Notes: a model not told the origin generated them from the sequence alone. Positions 1-7,443 are shown, numbered from the stretch's first letter. The stretch is DNA of 9,565 nt from an uncultured Varibaculum sp. (GCA_947253735.1 CAMYAU010000060.1:1-9565); one strand, 5' to 3'. Numbers and translations: made by a program.

Positions 1-633
1 GGAGAGTTTCTACCGGCCCGTAAAATTATCTCTCAGATTTTCCCGGAGCAGGTCAAGATGTTGCCGCGCGATATGGTTCCGGGTAAAGCTCCTGGGGTTT
101 CTAAGATTGGTAATGCCCGCGTGGGAGCGAATATCTGTTTCGAGGTAGCGTTGGATTCCCTGGTGCGTGACACCGTAAACGCGGGTGCAAATCTCCTTTA
201 TTTTCCCACCAATAATTCGTCCTTCGGATACTCTTACCAGTCCCGTCAGCAGCTACAGATCGCCCGCTTCCGTGCGCTTGAATATGATCGGTCTGTTGCC
301 CAAGTGGCGGTCGGGGGAGTTAGCGCCCTCATTAGTCCGGAAGGTGAAGTATTATCCCAGTCAGGACTCTTTAGAGCGGATACTTTAAAAGCTGCCCTCC
401 CATTGCGGGATACTCTAACCTGGCAGGCGCGTTTTGGCTCGGAATTAAATACAATCTTTCGTTTTGGAGTATTAATCGGCTTAGCTGTGCAAATGCTAGC
501 GATAATTTTTTCAAAAGTGCAACAACGTAGCTTTTCTTCGCTACCTGCTGGCAAGAAACAGACAGGGAGATCAGCCGCTAAAGTAGGACGAGGACGGGTA
601 CGAATCAGTTCCAAACCAAGGGGAAAGAAATGA
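1..633 (+). CDS. lnt: Apolipoprotein N-acyltransferase, C-terminal part (5' truncated by window edge)
   Basis: Lnt transfers an acyl chain from phospholipid to the N-terminal cysteine of membrane-anchored lipoproteins, the last step of lipoprotein maturation. The frame is open from base 1, giving 210 visible residues; the real start lies outside the window, and the Met at base 58 is internal. Visible residues 1-7 (GEFLPAR) match the conserved GE-x-x-P segment of the nitrilase-like catalytic domain. The ICFE motif at residues 45-48 carries the catalytic Cys46 (codon 136-138), corresponding to the CYE cysteine of E. coli Lnt. The catalytic Glu and Lys fall in the missing part. A hydrophobic segment near residues 155-172 is the expected last membrane helix, followed by an unusually basic tail rich in Lys/Arg. 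The stop overlaps the ppm1 start by 4 nt (ATGA). The family call is firm. Confidence 0.93.
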   Translation, partial: GEFLPARKIISQIFPEQVKMLPRDMVPGKAPGVSKIGNARVGANICFEVALDSLVRDTVNAGANLLYFPTNNSSFGYSYQSRQQLQIARFRALEYDRSVAQVAVGGVSALISPEGEVLSQSGLFRADTLKAALPLRDTLTWQARFGSELNTIFRFGVLIGLAVQMLAIIFSKVQQRSFSSLPAGKKQTGRSAAKVGRGRVRISSKPRGKK

Positions 634-1364
634 AAGATACGGTAATCGCGATTCCCACTTATAACGAAGCATTGACGCTACCGCGTCAAGTGGAGAAACT
701 ACGCAGAGCCGTTCCACAAGCAGATTTGGTAATAATCGACGATAATTCTCCCGATGGTACTGGCCGCCTCGCCGAGGAACTAGCGGCAGTAGATCCGGGC
801 ATAAAAGTAATCCACCGGACAGAGAAAGCCGGTTTGGGGCCTGCCTATTTGGAAGCATTTTCCTGGGCTAACTCTGCAGGATATACCTGGGTAGTGCAGA
901 TGGATGCAGATGGTTCCCACCGGGCGCGCGACCTCAAAAAATTATTGGCGCGTCGCTCCTGGCCGAACCAACCCGATTTAGTTATTGGGTCGCGTTGGGT
1001 TAGAGGAGGACGCCTGCAGGGGTGGTCAAAGCTGAGGGAAGCACTTTCTCGGGCAGGTAACGCCTATATTGGAGCGCTGCTACGACTAGGTATCAGGGAT
1101 GCTACCGCCGGATTCCGGGTTTATCGTTTAGATTTTTTGAATCGGTTGAGACTAGAAGATTTGGATTCGCGCGGATATTGTTTCCAGATTGATATGACGC
1201 GCCGGGCAGTGAAAGCCGGGGGAAATCTGGTGGAAGTGCCGATTACTTTCCAGGAGCGGGCAGCCGGTGCCTCGAAGATGTCCAGTGCGATTATTTTAGA
1301 AGCCTTGGCTAAGGTTACCCGTTGGGGTTTAAGCGACTGGTGTAAAAAACTGACAGCCAAGTAA
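630..1364 (+). CDS. ppm1: Polyprenol-phosphate mannosyltransferase (GT2 family, Ppm1/DPM1-like)
   Basis: This 244-residue enzyme transfers mannose from GDP-mannose to polyprenyl phosphate, giving the membrane donor used for lipoglycans and protein O-mannosylation in Actinobacteria. It is a stand-alone GT-A domain without C-terminal membrane helices. Visible motifs are IPTYNE (8-13), the nucleotide-binding IIDDNSPDGT (35-44), the metal-binding DAD (92-94) inside VQMDADGSH, GSRWVRGG (120-127), and a late SKMS (215-218). The start is supported by AAGGGG at 618-623, 6 nt before the ATG, and by the ATGA overlap with lnt, which implies translational coupling. In M. tuberculosis the two activities are one fused protein; here they are two genes. 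Substrate assignment rests on motif pattern and the lnt neighbour. A related GT2 enzyme using another sugar nucleotide is possible but less likely. Confidence 0.92.
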   Translation: MKDTVIAIPTYNEALTLPRQVEKLRRAVPQADLVIIDDNSPDGTGRLAEELAAVDPGIKVIHRTEKAGLGPAYLEAFSWANSAGYTWVVQMDADGSHRARDLKKLLARRSWPNQPDLVIGSRWVRGGRLQGWSKLREALSRAGNAYIGALLRLGIRDATAGFRVYRLDFLNRLRLEDLDSRGYCFQIDMTRRAVKAGGNLVEVPITFQERAAGASKMSSAIILEALAKVTRWGLSDWCKKLTAK

Positions 1365-1444
1365 AATAGGTTGCCAGCTATAAGTGCTTCATTCTAATTT
1401 TGGCAATAACCCGGACTTAGTCGGTATTTTAACCAATAATAATC

Positions 1445-1468
1445 GATCTGGAAACCAGATCTTGGTTT
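1445..1468 (+). terminator. Candidate bidirectional terminator between convergent ppm1 and rbpA
   Basis: A perfect 7-bp stem, GATCTGG (1445-1451) and CCAGATC (1455-1461) with an AAA loop, is followed by TTGGTTTT on the + strand. On the minus strand the same stem follows the rbpA stop directly and is trailed by GATTATTATT. A competing 6-bp pairing, AAACCA (1452-1457) with TGGTTT (1463-1468), also exists. The position between two convergent stop codons favours a shared terminator. The T-tract is interrupted and the stem is short, so strength is uncertain. Confidence 0.42.
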
Positions 1469-1830
1469 TAGCGGTAGTGGACTCCGTCCATGAGTTCTCC
1501 GGAATGAAGTACCTCTAGTTGCTCTTTTAGCAATGATTCCAGTTCTTCCTCACTGCGCCGTTCCATCAACATATCCCAGTGGGTGCGTTGCGGGCGCAAT
1601 GGTTTAGAGTCTTCTTCCTCGGCGGGTTCTTCGTATTGTAGGGCTCCCATTTCCCCGCATTTGCATTCCCATTCGGCGGGTGCGGCTACCTCAGCGGCGA
1701 AAGTGACATGGAAACGATGTCCTTGGGGACAAAGGTAAAGGCTTTCACGGCGTTCCGCGAATACTACGCCGTCCTCTGTTTCTAGGCTTTTTGAACCAAT
1801 ACTAGTTCCGCGTAGTGCCCGCTCTGCCAT
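1468..1830 (-). CDS. rbpA: RNA polymerase-binding protein RbpA
   Basis: RbpA binds RNA polymerase and group 1/2 sigma factors, stabilises the open promoter complex and is an Actinobacteria-specific transcription activator. The 120-residue product opens with MAERALRGTSIG, typical of the family. Residues 31-60 form the core domain with Cys34, His38, Cys56 and Cys58 as plausible zinc ligands (the CPQGH and CKCG motifs). An acidic linker (67-73) leads to RTHWDMLMERRSEEELE (82-98), the hallmark sigma-interaction domain. The start at 1830 is preferred over an in-frame ATG at 1872 because AAGGAGAGG lies just upstream and the family begins here. The tail (GELMDGVHYR) is a little longer than the basic end of the mycobacterial protein. 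It has its own candidate promoter and is probably transcribed separately from the upstream sugar operon. Confidence 0.95.
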   Translation of the reverse strand: MAERALRGTSIGSKSLETEDGVVFAERRESLYLCPQGHRFHVTFAAEVAAPAEWECKCGEMGALQYEEPAEEEDSKPLRPQRTHWDMLMERRSEEELESLLKEQLEVLHSGELMDGVHYR

Positions 1831-1838
1831 AGTAATAA

Positions 1839-1847
1839 CCTCTCCTT
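1839..1847 (-). promoter_or_regulatory. rbpA ribosome binding site
   Basis: On the minus strand AAGGAGAGG precedes the ATG at 1828-1830, with 8 nt from the final AGAGG to the start. It selects this ATG over the one at 1872, which would add 14 residues absent from the family. Confidence 0.7.
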
Positions 1848-1882
1848 GTTTCCCATCCTGGCTACCCAGCAAATACCGCCCT

Positions 1883-1888
1883 ATTCTA
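1883..1888 (-). promoter_or_regulatory. Candidate extended -10 promoter element for rbpA
   Basis: The minus strand reads TG-T-TAGAAT, an extended -10 motif, with TAGAAT at 1883-1888. This would give a transcript start near 1875 and a leader of about 45 nt before the rbpA ATG. No convincing -35 lies at 16-18 nt; that interval falls in the T-rich inner arm of the neighbouring hairpin. An extended -10 would partly compensate. Prediction only. Confidence 0.42.
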
Positions 1889-1896
1889 ACAGTTCA

Positions 1897-1938
1897 GCCG
1901 GTGGGCAAAAAAGCTAAGGTGCTCTTTTACCCACCGGC
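1897..1938 (-). terminator. Long imperfect hairpin after araD (candidate operon terminator)
   Basis: GCCGGTGGG (1897-1905) pairs perfectly with CCCACCGGC (1930-1938). The inner arms, AAAA (1907-1910) with TTTT (1925-1928) and AGC (1912-1914) with GCT (1921-1923), extend the stem across two single mismatches to a 6-nt loop. It lies 11 nt past the araD stop and just upstream of the rbpA -10 element, where the sugar operon should end. No T-run follows the outer stem on the minus strand, but the inner stem alone is followed by TTTTTT. It could be an intrinsic terminator using the inner helix, a Rho-associated 3'-end structure, or an mRNA stabiliser. Confidence 0.5.
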
Positions 1939-1949
1939 GAAACTAGAAC

Positions 1950-2660
1950 TTATTTCACGGGAGGCTGACCGTAGACATTTTGGTAGCGCTCGTACAAGGA
2001 ATCGATATGACGCGATTCAATCGGGCACAGCTCCCCCAAGGAGCGAGCAATGGCTACTGTCTTGGCTACTTCCTCTACCATTACCGCTGCTTTAACCGCA
2101 GCTTTAGCATCCTTACCGATGGTGAACGGTCCATGGTTGGCCATCAATACTGCGGGGGAGCGGGAATCTTTTAAGGTCCCCACAATCCCGCGACCAATCG
2201 AGTCATCGCCGATTATCGCGAACGGTCCGATCGGAACTTCGCCCCCGAATTCGTCACCCATCATGGTCAGTACACAGGGGATTGGCTGTTGCACGGCAGC
2301 AAATGCTGTGGCATAGGGGGAGTGGGTATGAACCACCCCTCCTACCTCACTCATATGTCGATAAACATAGGCATGAGCTGCGGTATCTGAGGAAGGCTGC
2401 AAATCCCCGGAGGTATCATCATCCAGCTTATTGCCATCTAGATCGCAAACTACCATGGCAGATGCCGATAGTTCATCGTAACGTACCCCTGAAGGTTTAA
2501 TCACGAATAAATCGGCGCCCTCAACCCGCTGCGAAACGTTACCAGCAGTCCAAACCACCAGGTCATTAGCGGGCAGTTCCGGGTGCAAAGCCGCAACTAC
2601 CTCTCGGGTAGTGGCCACCTTTTTGCGAATCTCGGTAGGAAGTTCATTCACATGAGGCAT
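1950..2660 (-). CDS. araD: L-ribulose-5-phosphate 4-epimerase
   Basis: AraD is a class II aldolase-fold, zinc-dependent enzyme that interconverts L-ribulose 5-phosphate and D-xylulose 5-phosphate, delivering arabinose- or arabitol-derived carbon to the pentose phosphate or phosphoketolase pathway. The 236-residue product matches the family length. Visible features are TAGNVS (38-43), the phosphate-site KPSG (55-58), PSSDT (89-93), zinc ligands His111 and His113 in HTHS plus His176 in ANHGPF, the catalytic-type Asp136, and Tyr230 near the C-terminus (VYGQ), equivalent to the conserved Tyr of E. coli AraD. A strong AAAGGAG (2666-2672) lies 5 nt before the ATG and overlaps the araB stop, so the pair is translationally coupled. 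It is the last gene of the operon. A related fuculose- or rhamnulose-phosphate aldolase is unlikely given the Asp/Tyr pair and the AraB neighbour. Confidence 0.93.
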   Translation of the reverse strand: MPHVNELPTEIRKKVATTREVVAALHPELPANDLVVWTAGNVSQRVEGADLFVIKPSGVRYDELSASAMVVCDLDGNKLDDDTSGDLQPSSDTAAHAYVYRHMSEVGGVVHTHSPYATAFAAVQQPIPCVLTMMGDEFGGEVPIGPFAIIGDDSIGRGIVGTLKDSRSPAVLMANHGPFTIGKDAKAAVKAAVMVEEVAKTVAIARSLGELCPIESRHIDSLYERYQNVYGQPPVK

Positions 2661-2670
2661 TTTGTCTCCT

Positions 2671-4335
2671 TTAGTTTGAACGGTGGACTTGCGCCCTAAT
2701 TGCCTTCAAGTTGCGCATTACCCTAGTACCGCCCCGGCCAAAGAAGTCATGCATTTCTTTGAAAGCTGAGTAGAGTTCGCGGTAGGCAGCTACATTTTCA
2801 GGGATCGGCTTATAGGCGTGAGAGATCTTTTTGCCCATCGCTGCGGAGGCCGCGAAAATGTCTGGGTATTGTCCATCGGCAACCGCCGCGAATACCGCAG
2901 AACCCAGGGCTCCCGCTTGGTCAGTGGCAGAAATAGAAATCGGCAGCCCGGTAATATCCGCATACATCTGCATGTATAGCTGGTTCTTTAACAACCCGCC
3001 TGCTACTACGATCTCTTTAATATCTACCCCATGTTCAACGAAGTTATCGATGATAACCTTCGCCCCGAAAATAGTGGACTCTAGGAGCGCACGATACATT
3101 TCTTCCGGAGTAGTGGTGAGGGTCATCCCCAGCATCATTCCTGATAAACGGGCATCGGCCAAAATAGAACGGTTGCCGTTCCACCAATCCAAGGCTAGCA
3201 GGCCATGTTCCCCGATTCGTTGCTCCGCGGCTTTCTCGGTGAGCAGGTCGTGGACATTGATACCCCGTTTCTGGGCTTCTTCGCGATAACTGGCCGGCAC
3301 GCACTGGGTGGTAAACCAGGAGAATATATCGCCTACTGCGGTCTGACCGGCCTCGAAACCCCATTCTCCATCGACGATACCGCCATCTACGACTCCGAAG
3401 ATTCCCGGTACATCCGCGTAGTCATGGGCGGAAACCACGAAACAAGTAGAGGTACCGGCGATCGCAGTGAGTACCCCGTTCTCGGTGGCTCCTACGCCGG
3501 CCGCATGAACATGGGCATCAATATTGCCGGAGCATACGGTGATTCCGGCTTTTAGTCCCATTAAGGAGGCGGCTTTTTCAGTGAGTTCTCCGACTTTAGA
3601 GCCCAAAGGCGCGATCGGCGCCGACATTTTTTGCTCGAACACCTCGCCAAATCCGGGAGCTAACGCCTCCAAGTATGCTTTATCGGGGTATTTTCCATCC
3701 TGATACATCCGCTTATAACCGCTGGCTCCAGCGGTTTGGGTGTGTACCCCGGTCATTTTCCAAGTTAGCCAATCCATTACGTCGGTAATTACTTCGGCTG
3801 CCTGGTATACCTCGGGGGCTTTTTCATACAGTTCCAGCATCTTGGGTAATGCTAGTTCAGAAGAAAGCACCCCGCCGTAGCGGCCAAGCCAGGGTTCGTT
3901 GCGTTCTTTTGCGAGCGCTACGATCCGGTCTGCCTGGTCTTGGCCGCCGTGGTGTTTCCACAGCTTAATATAAGCATGTGGGTTGTTCTTAAACTCTTCT
4001 TTTTCGCAAAGGGGGTTACCTTCCTTGTCGGTAACCACCAGGGAGGCGGAAGTAGTGTCCAGACCGATGGCTACTACTTCCTGAGGATCTACTCCGGAGT
4101 CCTTGACCGCCTTAGGAACCGCGTTGGCCAGTACCGCAATATAGTCAGCGGGTACCTCCAGAGCGAATTCGGGTGGCAATGTCTGTCCATCACCAGCGGT
4201 GAGAGTGGTATCCATAACACCGTGGGCATATTCGGTGACAGCGGAAGCTAATACTTCGCCGTCACTTACCCGCACCACAACTGCGCGACCAGACAGGGTA
4301 CCGAAATCTATTCCGATTACATATTTGTTTTCCAT
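2671..4335 (-). CDS. araB: L-ribulokinase
   Basis: AraB is an FGGY-family kinase that phosphorylates L-ribulose to L-ribulose 5-phosphate with ATP. The 554-residue product has a normal family length. It shows the N-terminal phosphate loop IGIDFGTLSGRA (7-18), LDTTSAS (92-98), the AraB-type KLWKHH (124-129), SGNIDAH (269-275) with the probable catalytic base Asp273, GTSTC (294-298), EAGQTAVGDIFSW (328-340), WWNGNRS (384-390), and the C-terminal FGGY signature beginning GGLLKNQ (446-452) and ending near 466. The start at 4335 is chosen because GGAG (4342-4345) stands 6 nt upstream. The other ATG, at 4347, lies inside that site and would add only four residues. It follows the AraM-like gene by 54 nt and is coupled to araD. 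The EAGQ and WWNG motifs separate it from xylulokinase and glycerol kinase. Confidence 0.93.
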   Translation of the reverse strand: MENKYVIGIDFGTLSGRAVVVRVSDGEVLASAVTEYAHGVMDTTLTAGDGQTLPPEFALEVPADYIAVLANAVPKAVKDSGVDPQEVVAIGLDTTSASLVVTDKEGNPLCEKEEFKNNPHAYIKLWKHHGGQDQADRIVALAKERNEPWLGRYGGVLSSELALPKMLELYEKAPEVYQAAEVITDVMDWLTWKMTGVHTQTAGASGYKRMYQDGKYPDKAYLEALAPGFGEVFEQKMSAPIAPLGSKVGELTEKAASLMGLKAGITVCSGNIDAHVHAAGVGATENGVLTAIAGTSTCFVVSAHDYADVPGIFGVVDGGIVDGEWGFEAGQTAVGDIFSWFTTQCVPASYREEAQKRGINVHDLLTEKAAEQRIGEHGLLALDWWNGNRSILADARLSGMMLGMTLTTTPEEMYRALLESTIFGAKVIIDNFVEHGVDIKEIVVAGGLLKNQLYMQMYADITGLPISISATDQAGALGSAVFAAVADGQYPDIFAASAAMGKKISHAYKPIPENVAAYRELYSAFKEMHDFFGRGGTRVMRNLKAIRAQVHRSN

Positions 4336-4341
4336 TGCAGG

Positions 4342-4347
4342 CTCCAT
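4342..4347 (-). promoter_or_regulatory. araB Shine-Dalgarno containing an out-competed ATG
   Basis: The minus strand reads ATGGAG-CCTGCA-ATG. The GGAG serves the downstream ATG (4333-4335) at a 6-nt spacing. The upstream in-frame ATG (4345-4347) overlaps the site and has no purine-rich site of its own, so the shorter protein is favoured. Confidence 0.6.
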
Positions 4348-4389
4348 TGCTTTGCGAAATTTGTAGAGTCTTGATTCTTATTTAGCTAA

Positions 4390-5751
4390 TTAGTTAGCGT
4401 GGCGGTGTTTACCCCAGAATCCTTCGGGGCTAAACAGATGCTCGATCACCTGATCGAGGGCGTTTAGATCCATCAGGATATCCAACACCGTGTAACGCGA
4501 ACGAATCATCTGCGCCTGACGGTGGGTCTTGCGGAAACGGTCCCAATCAATCTTAATCATCTCGGGGTGATAGGGAGCGCCAGCCTTACGTAAGTTTTCT
4601 TGCGCTTCCTCCGGAGAGATCAGCTGCTTCGAGCAAATCTCTTTAATTTCACTCCATTTTTCTTTGAGTAGTTCTAGTCGTTTGCGCAACGCTTCTCCCT
4701 CTAAATGTTTATTTAGAGTGTGCTTCTTGGCTTCGCCCTGAATCTTGGGGATGATCAGCTCTTCCACCTCGGCCAGCAAATCCGCTTCGCTGGGGGCATT
4801 GGCAACAATCTCATCAATATCCAAGTTGGGGATATCCATTGCCAAGAACTCTTCCCAAATGGCCAAGGAAGCTACCGTGCCGACCCCCACTTTAAAGCCA
4901 TGCGATAGCGGCGGTTCCCAATCGAGGCCGTGTCCTTCCATCTCCCAGGTGTGGGAGAACTGGTGGCCAGCACCCGAAGCAGGGCGAGAGGACGATAGTG
5001 CCTGCATAGCCAGCCCGGACATAATGTTGCCCTCAGCTAGCCCTTCGATCGCATCCCGGTCCCCCTTGCAGGCACCTTCGGGATCAGATAGCGCTCCGCG
5101 AAGGGGACCTTGTACTAAGGACCAGGTGTAGTCATCTACGGCCTCGACCCCGAGACGATCAGCCAGCAGCCAGTCGGCACCGGCGGGAATCTTTTCAATT
5201 AGATCCCCGTAACCGGTAGCGGTTAGGCGCTGCGGGGCAGCGGCGATTACATCCAAATCAGCCACTAAACCTGCGGGAGCGGGGCATTCACGAGTAATCT
5301 TGAAGCCATCCTTGGTGATGGAAGCGCCAAAGGCTGCGTATCCATCTACCGAGGCCGCGGTGCATACGTTCATGTAGGGACGCCCCAGTTCCCCGCTGGC
5401 CAGCTTGCACAGGTCATTTAGGGTACCAGAAGCAATCGAACAGATGACCGTGTCATCGAGATCCTGTAGTACTTCCCGAACTTTAATTACATTCTCGTAA
5501 CCGGCATACAAAGTAGGTTTACCGGGGAAAATGTATGGTTCGTGCATCGGCACGTCTGCAGCTTTGAGGGAGTCAACTACTCCTTTTCCGGCTGCTCCAA
5601 AGGTATTTTCATCCGCCACTACTAGGGCTGTTTTCCCGGGAAAGAGGCGGGCGAACAGCGGGCCAGTTTCCTTCAGTACCCCTACACCGAACTCGATATC
5701 TTTAGTATCGCTAGCAGTCTCTAGTGCTTTAGCGATCAATTCGTTTGTCAT
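4390..5751 (-). CDS. araM: AraM-like sn-glycerol-1-phosphate dehydrogenase family protein
   Basis: This is an iron-containing-alcohol-dehydrogenase fold protein of the AraM/EgsA group. Characterised members reduce dihydroxyacetone phosphate to sn-glycerol 1-phosphate with NAD(P)H and a bound divalent metal. The 453-residue product shows the nucleotide-binding ASGTLNDLCK (107-116), TAASVDGYA (131-139), GYGDLIEK (180-187), SRPASGAGHQFSH (255-267) and SHGFKVGVGT (283-292). Asp183, His263 and His284 are the expected metal ligands. It is longer than B. subtilis AraM (about 394 residues), mostly through a charged, helix-like C-terminal third. Residue 262 is Gly where relatives, as recalled, have Glu (SG-x-EH). 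The start has only a weak AAGAAAG-type site and follows the FGGY kinase stop by 27 nt. The family is firm. The true substrate, glycerol phosphate or a longer polyol phosphate, is not determined by sequence. Confidence 0.85.
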   Translation of the reverse strand: MTNELIAKALETASDTKDIEFGVGVLKETGPLFARLFPGKTALVVADENTFGAAGKGVVDSLKAADVPMHEPYIFPGKPTLYAGYENVIKVREVLQDLDDTVICSIASGTLNDLCKLASGELGRPYMNVCTAASVDGYAAFGASITKDGFKITRECPAPAGLVADLDVIAAAPQRLTATGYGDLIEKIPAGADWLLADRLGVEAVDDYTWSLVQGPLRGALSDPEGACKGDRDAIEGLAEGNIMSGLAMQALSSSRPASGAGHQFSHTWEMEGHGLDWEPPLSHGFKVGVGTVASLAIWEEFLAMDIPNLDIDEIVANAPSEADLLAEVEELIIPKIQGEAKKHTLNKHLEGEALRKRLELLKEKWSEIKEICSKQLISPEEAQENLRKAGAPYHPEMIKIDWDRFRKTHRQAQMIRSRYTVLDILMDLNALDQVIEHLFSPEGFWGKHRHAN

Positions 5752-5778
5752 TGATACTTCTTTCTTTAATTTTTTGGA

Positions 5779-7350
5779 TTATTCACCGGCGGACACATGG
5801 TCGACTAGCTCATGGGTGAGTTCTTGCATCGCTGGGTAGCTGTCCATGTATTTCTGCAGGTAGAACTGATATTCCTCGTGGGTTTCCGGATTGGGTTCAA
5901 TCCGTTCGGTTTCATGTACCATATTGGCGGCAGCTTCTTGGATATTGGCATATTGTCCAGATCCTACTGCCGCGAGAATACAGGTACCAAGCACTACCGC
6001 GTCGCCAACTTCTGTCTTTACCAGAGGCTTTCCGGAAACATCGGCATGCATCTGCATCCATAGCGGCGACTTGGTGGCCCCACCACAGACGGTTACCTGA
6101 TCAAACTTGAATCCGGCATCTTCCATCTTCTTGAAGTTGAAGGCGGTACCAAATGCCACTGCCTCCATAATTGCATGGTAGACGTGCAGCGGGGTATGGG
6201 AGAGCGAGAGCCCCCACATAATTCCGCGGGCTTTAGAGTCGGTATAGGGGGTGCGGTTGCCTTGGAAGTATTCGTTAATAATGAGACCGTCGGAGCCCGG
6301 TGCAATGTCCGCGCATTTACGGTCTAGAATCTCGTAGGGGTTAACGCCCACAGTTTCAGCGCTCTTTACCAGATTCTCGCAGAAGCCATCCTTGAACCAT
6401 TTCAGCACGGAACCAGAAGATACTAGCGAGCCTTCCAAAGTGTATTGACCGGGGAGGACCCCGTCAGTGTAGGAGCCCATGAATCCATTACCATAAACGG
6501 GCTTATCGGACTGTCCAGCAATAACGTGGGAGGATCCGGTAGTTAGGGATACCCGTCCCGGCTTTACGGCCCCCAGGCCGATCTGTCCTGCCCAGGCATC
6601 TGCACAGCCCTGAGCGACCGGAGTACCTGGCAAGAGGCCGAGTTCTTGCGCTACGGAGGGGAGCAAGCCGCCCAGCGGAACGCCCAGGTCTTCTACGCGT
6701 TCGGGCATCTTCTCAAAGGCGTCTCCAGCCCCGATTGCCTCGTAGTATTCTACCGGCCACCCGCCGTAATCTCGGTTGTAGTTCATCCGCATAGAGGCGG
6801 AGTTGATGTTAATGGTCCATTCACCGGTCAGGCGATAAGTTAGCCAGTCTGGAGCATCTACAATCCGGAAAGCCTCTTTAAAGATTTCCGGCTCGTTTTC
6901 TTGTAGCCATGCAACTTTAAAGGGATACCATTCTGCGGTTGGGGGAGTGGTCTTACCCCCGTTATACAGGCGGGCCCAGTGATCCATATCCATGACCCGT
7001 TCCATTTGTTTGGTGGCGCGCACGTCCATCCACATAATGGCCCGGCGGATTTCTTTGCCTTCTTTATTAATGGGGACCACGGTCATAGTGGTGGCATCAT
7101 AGCTGATACCCGCGATGCTGCGGGCAGGAATACCGGTCTGATCAAGTACGGTACGTACCGAAGCTACTAGGGCTTCCCACCAGTCCGAAGGATCTTGTTC
7201 AGCCCAGCCGGGGTGGGGGTGATAGGTGGGGTATCCGGTGGCGGCAAAGCCAATCGGAGTGCCTCGTAGATCAAAAATTGCGGCACGGCAAGATTCGGTG
7301 CCGTAATCAATTCCTAGTAGATAGGGACCTTCATAACCGGGTGCTACCAT
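5779..7350 (-). CDS. FGGY-family carbohydrate kinase (second kinase of the operon; substrate unknown)
   Basis: This is a 523-residue ATP-dependent sugar or polyol kinase of the FGGY family, clearly distinct from the AraB encoded downstream. Visible features are the phosphate loop LGIDYGTESCRA (12-23), GWAEQDPSDWW (48-58), ISYDATTM (82-89), the hinge motif MWMDVRA (106-112), GCADAWAG (248-255) with the probable catalytic base Asp251, LTTGSSH (269-275), NEYFQGNRTPY (359-369), and the family signature starting GGATKSP (423-429) and ending near 443. The start at 7350 is chosen because AAGGAG sits 7 nt upstream. Extending to an ATG at 7407 would add 19 residues ahead of the kinase fold. It lacks the AraB-type KLWKHH and EAGQ motifs. 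Xylulose, ribulose, ribitol, arabitol or erythritol are all possible substrates. Its position between the AraL- and AraM-like genes suggests they act on its product. Confidence 0.88.
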   Translation of the reverse strand: MVAPGYEGPYLLGIDYGTESCRAAIFDLRGTPIGFAATGYPTYHPHPGWAEQDPSDWWEALVASVRTVLDQTGIPARSIAGISYDATTMTVVPINKEGKEIRRAIMWMDVRATKQMERVMDMDHWARLYNGGKTTPPTAEWYPFKVAWLQENEPEIFKEAFRIVDAPDWLTYRLTGEWTININSASMRMNYNRDYGGWPVEYYEAIGAGDAFEKMPERVEDLGVPLGGLLPSVAQELGLLPGTPVAQGCADAWAGQIGLGAVKPGRVSLTTGSSHVIAGQSDKPVYGNGFMGSYTDGVLPGQYTLEGSLVSSGSVLKWFKDGFCENLVKSAETVGVNPYEILDRKCADIAPGSDGLIINEYFQGNRTPYTDSKARGIMWGLSLSHTPLHVYHAIMEAVAFGTAFNFKKMEDAGFKFDQVTVCGGATKSPLWMQMHADVSGKPLVKTEVGDAVVLGTCILAAVGSGQYANIQEAAANMVHETERIEPNPETHEEYQFYLQKYMDSYPAMQELTHELVDHVSAGE

Positions 7351-7357
7351 TAGTTTT

Positions 7358-7363
7358 CTCCTT
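7358..7363 (-). promoter_or_regulatory. Ribosome binding site fixing the FGGY kinase start
   Basis: AAGGAG on the minus strand, followed by 7 nt and ATG (7348-7350). It is a near-consensus site and decides between this start and the in-frame ATG 57 nt upstream, which lacks one. Confidence 0.75.
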
Positions 7364-7443
7364 GGATTTGCGCCGGCATCGTTGTCGGCGACTTTTGCGC
7401 ACAGCATTGAGCGCGTCTTTTTTGGTGTTTTAAGCAGTTTTAT

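Noticed and set aside
246..614. 122-codon minus-strand open frame opposite lnt
   Set aside because: It is antisense to clearly conserved lnt sequence, including the region just downstream of the catalytic Cys, and has no supporting signals.
1371..1406. Inverted repeat TTGCCA/TGGCAA in the ppm1-rbpA gap
   Set aside because: Only 6 bp with a 24-nt loop; expected by chance and weaker than the hairpin at 1445-1461.
1831..1872. N-terminal extension of rbpA to an ATG at 1872
   Set aside because: RbpA proteins begin at the MAER/MADR-type sequence encoded at 1830, and the ribosome site lies inside the proposed extension.
2831..3289. 152-codon open frame on the + strand
   Set aside because: It lies entirely antisense within araB, has no ribosome site and its translation resembles no known protein; it is a by-product of araB codon use.
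4385..4398. AT-rich dyad GCTAA-TTAG-TTAGC at the end of the AraM-like gene
   Set aside because: Five weak base pairs overlapping the stop codon and no T-run; not a credible terminator in front of araB.
7351..7407. N-terminal extension of the FGGY kinase to an ATG at 7407 (19 extra residues)
   Set aside because: The ATG at 7350 has a near-consensus AAGGAG at 7-nt spacing and begins just before the kinase fold; the upstream ATG has no ribosome site and the extra residues look unlike a conserved domain.
7351..7443. Possible internal promoter between the phosphatase and FGGY kinase genes
   Set aside because: The 93-nt gap shows no paired -35/-10 elements that I can support, and short GC-rich partial dyads there are imperfect.
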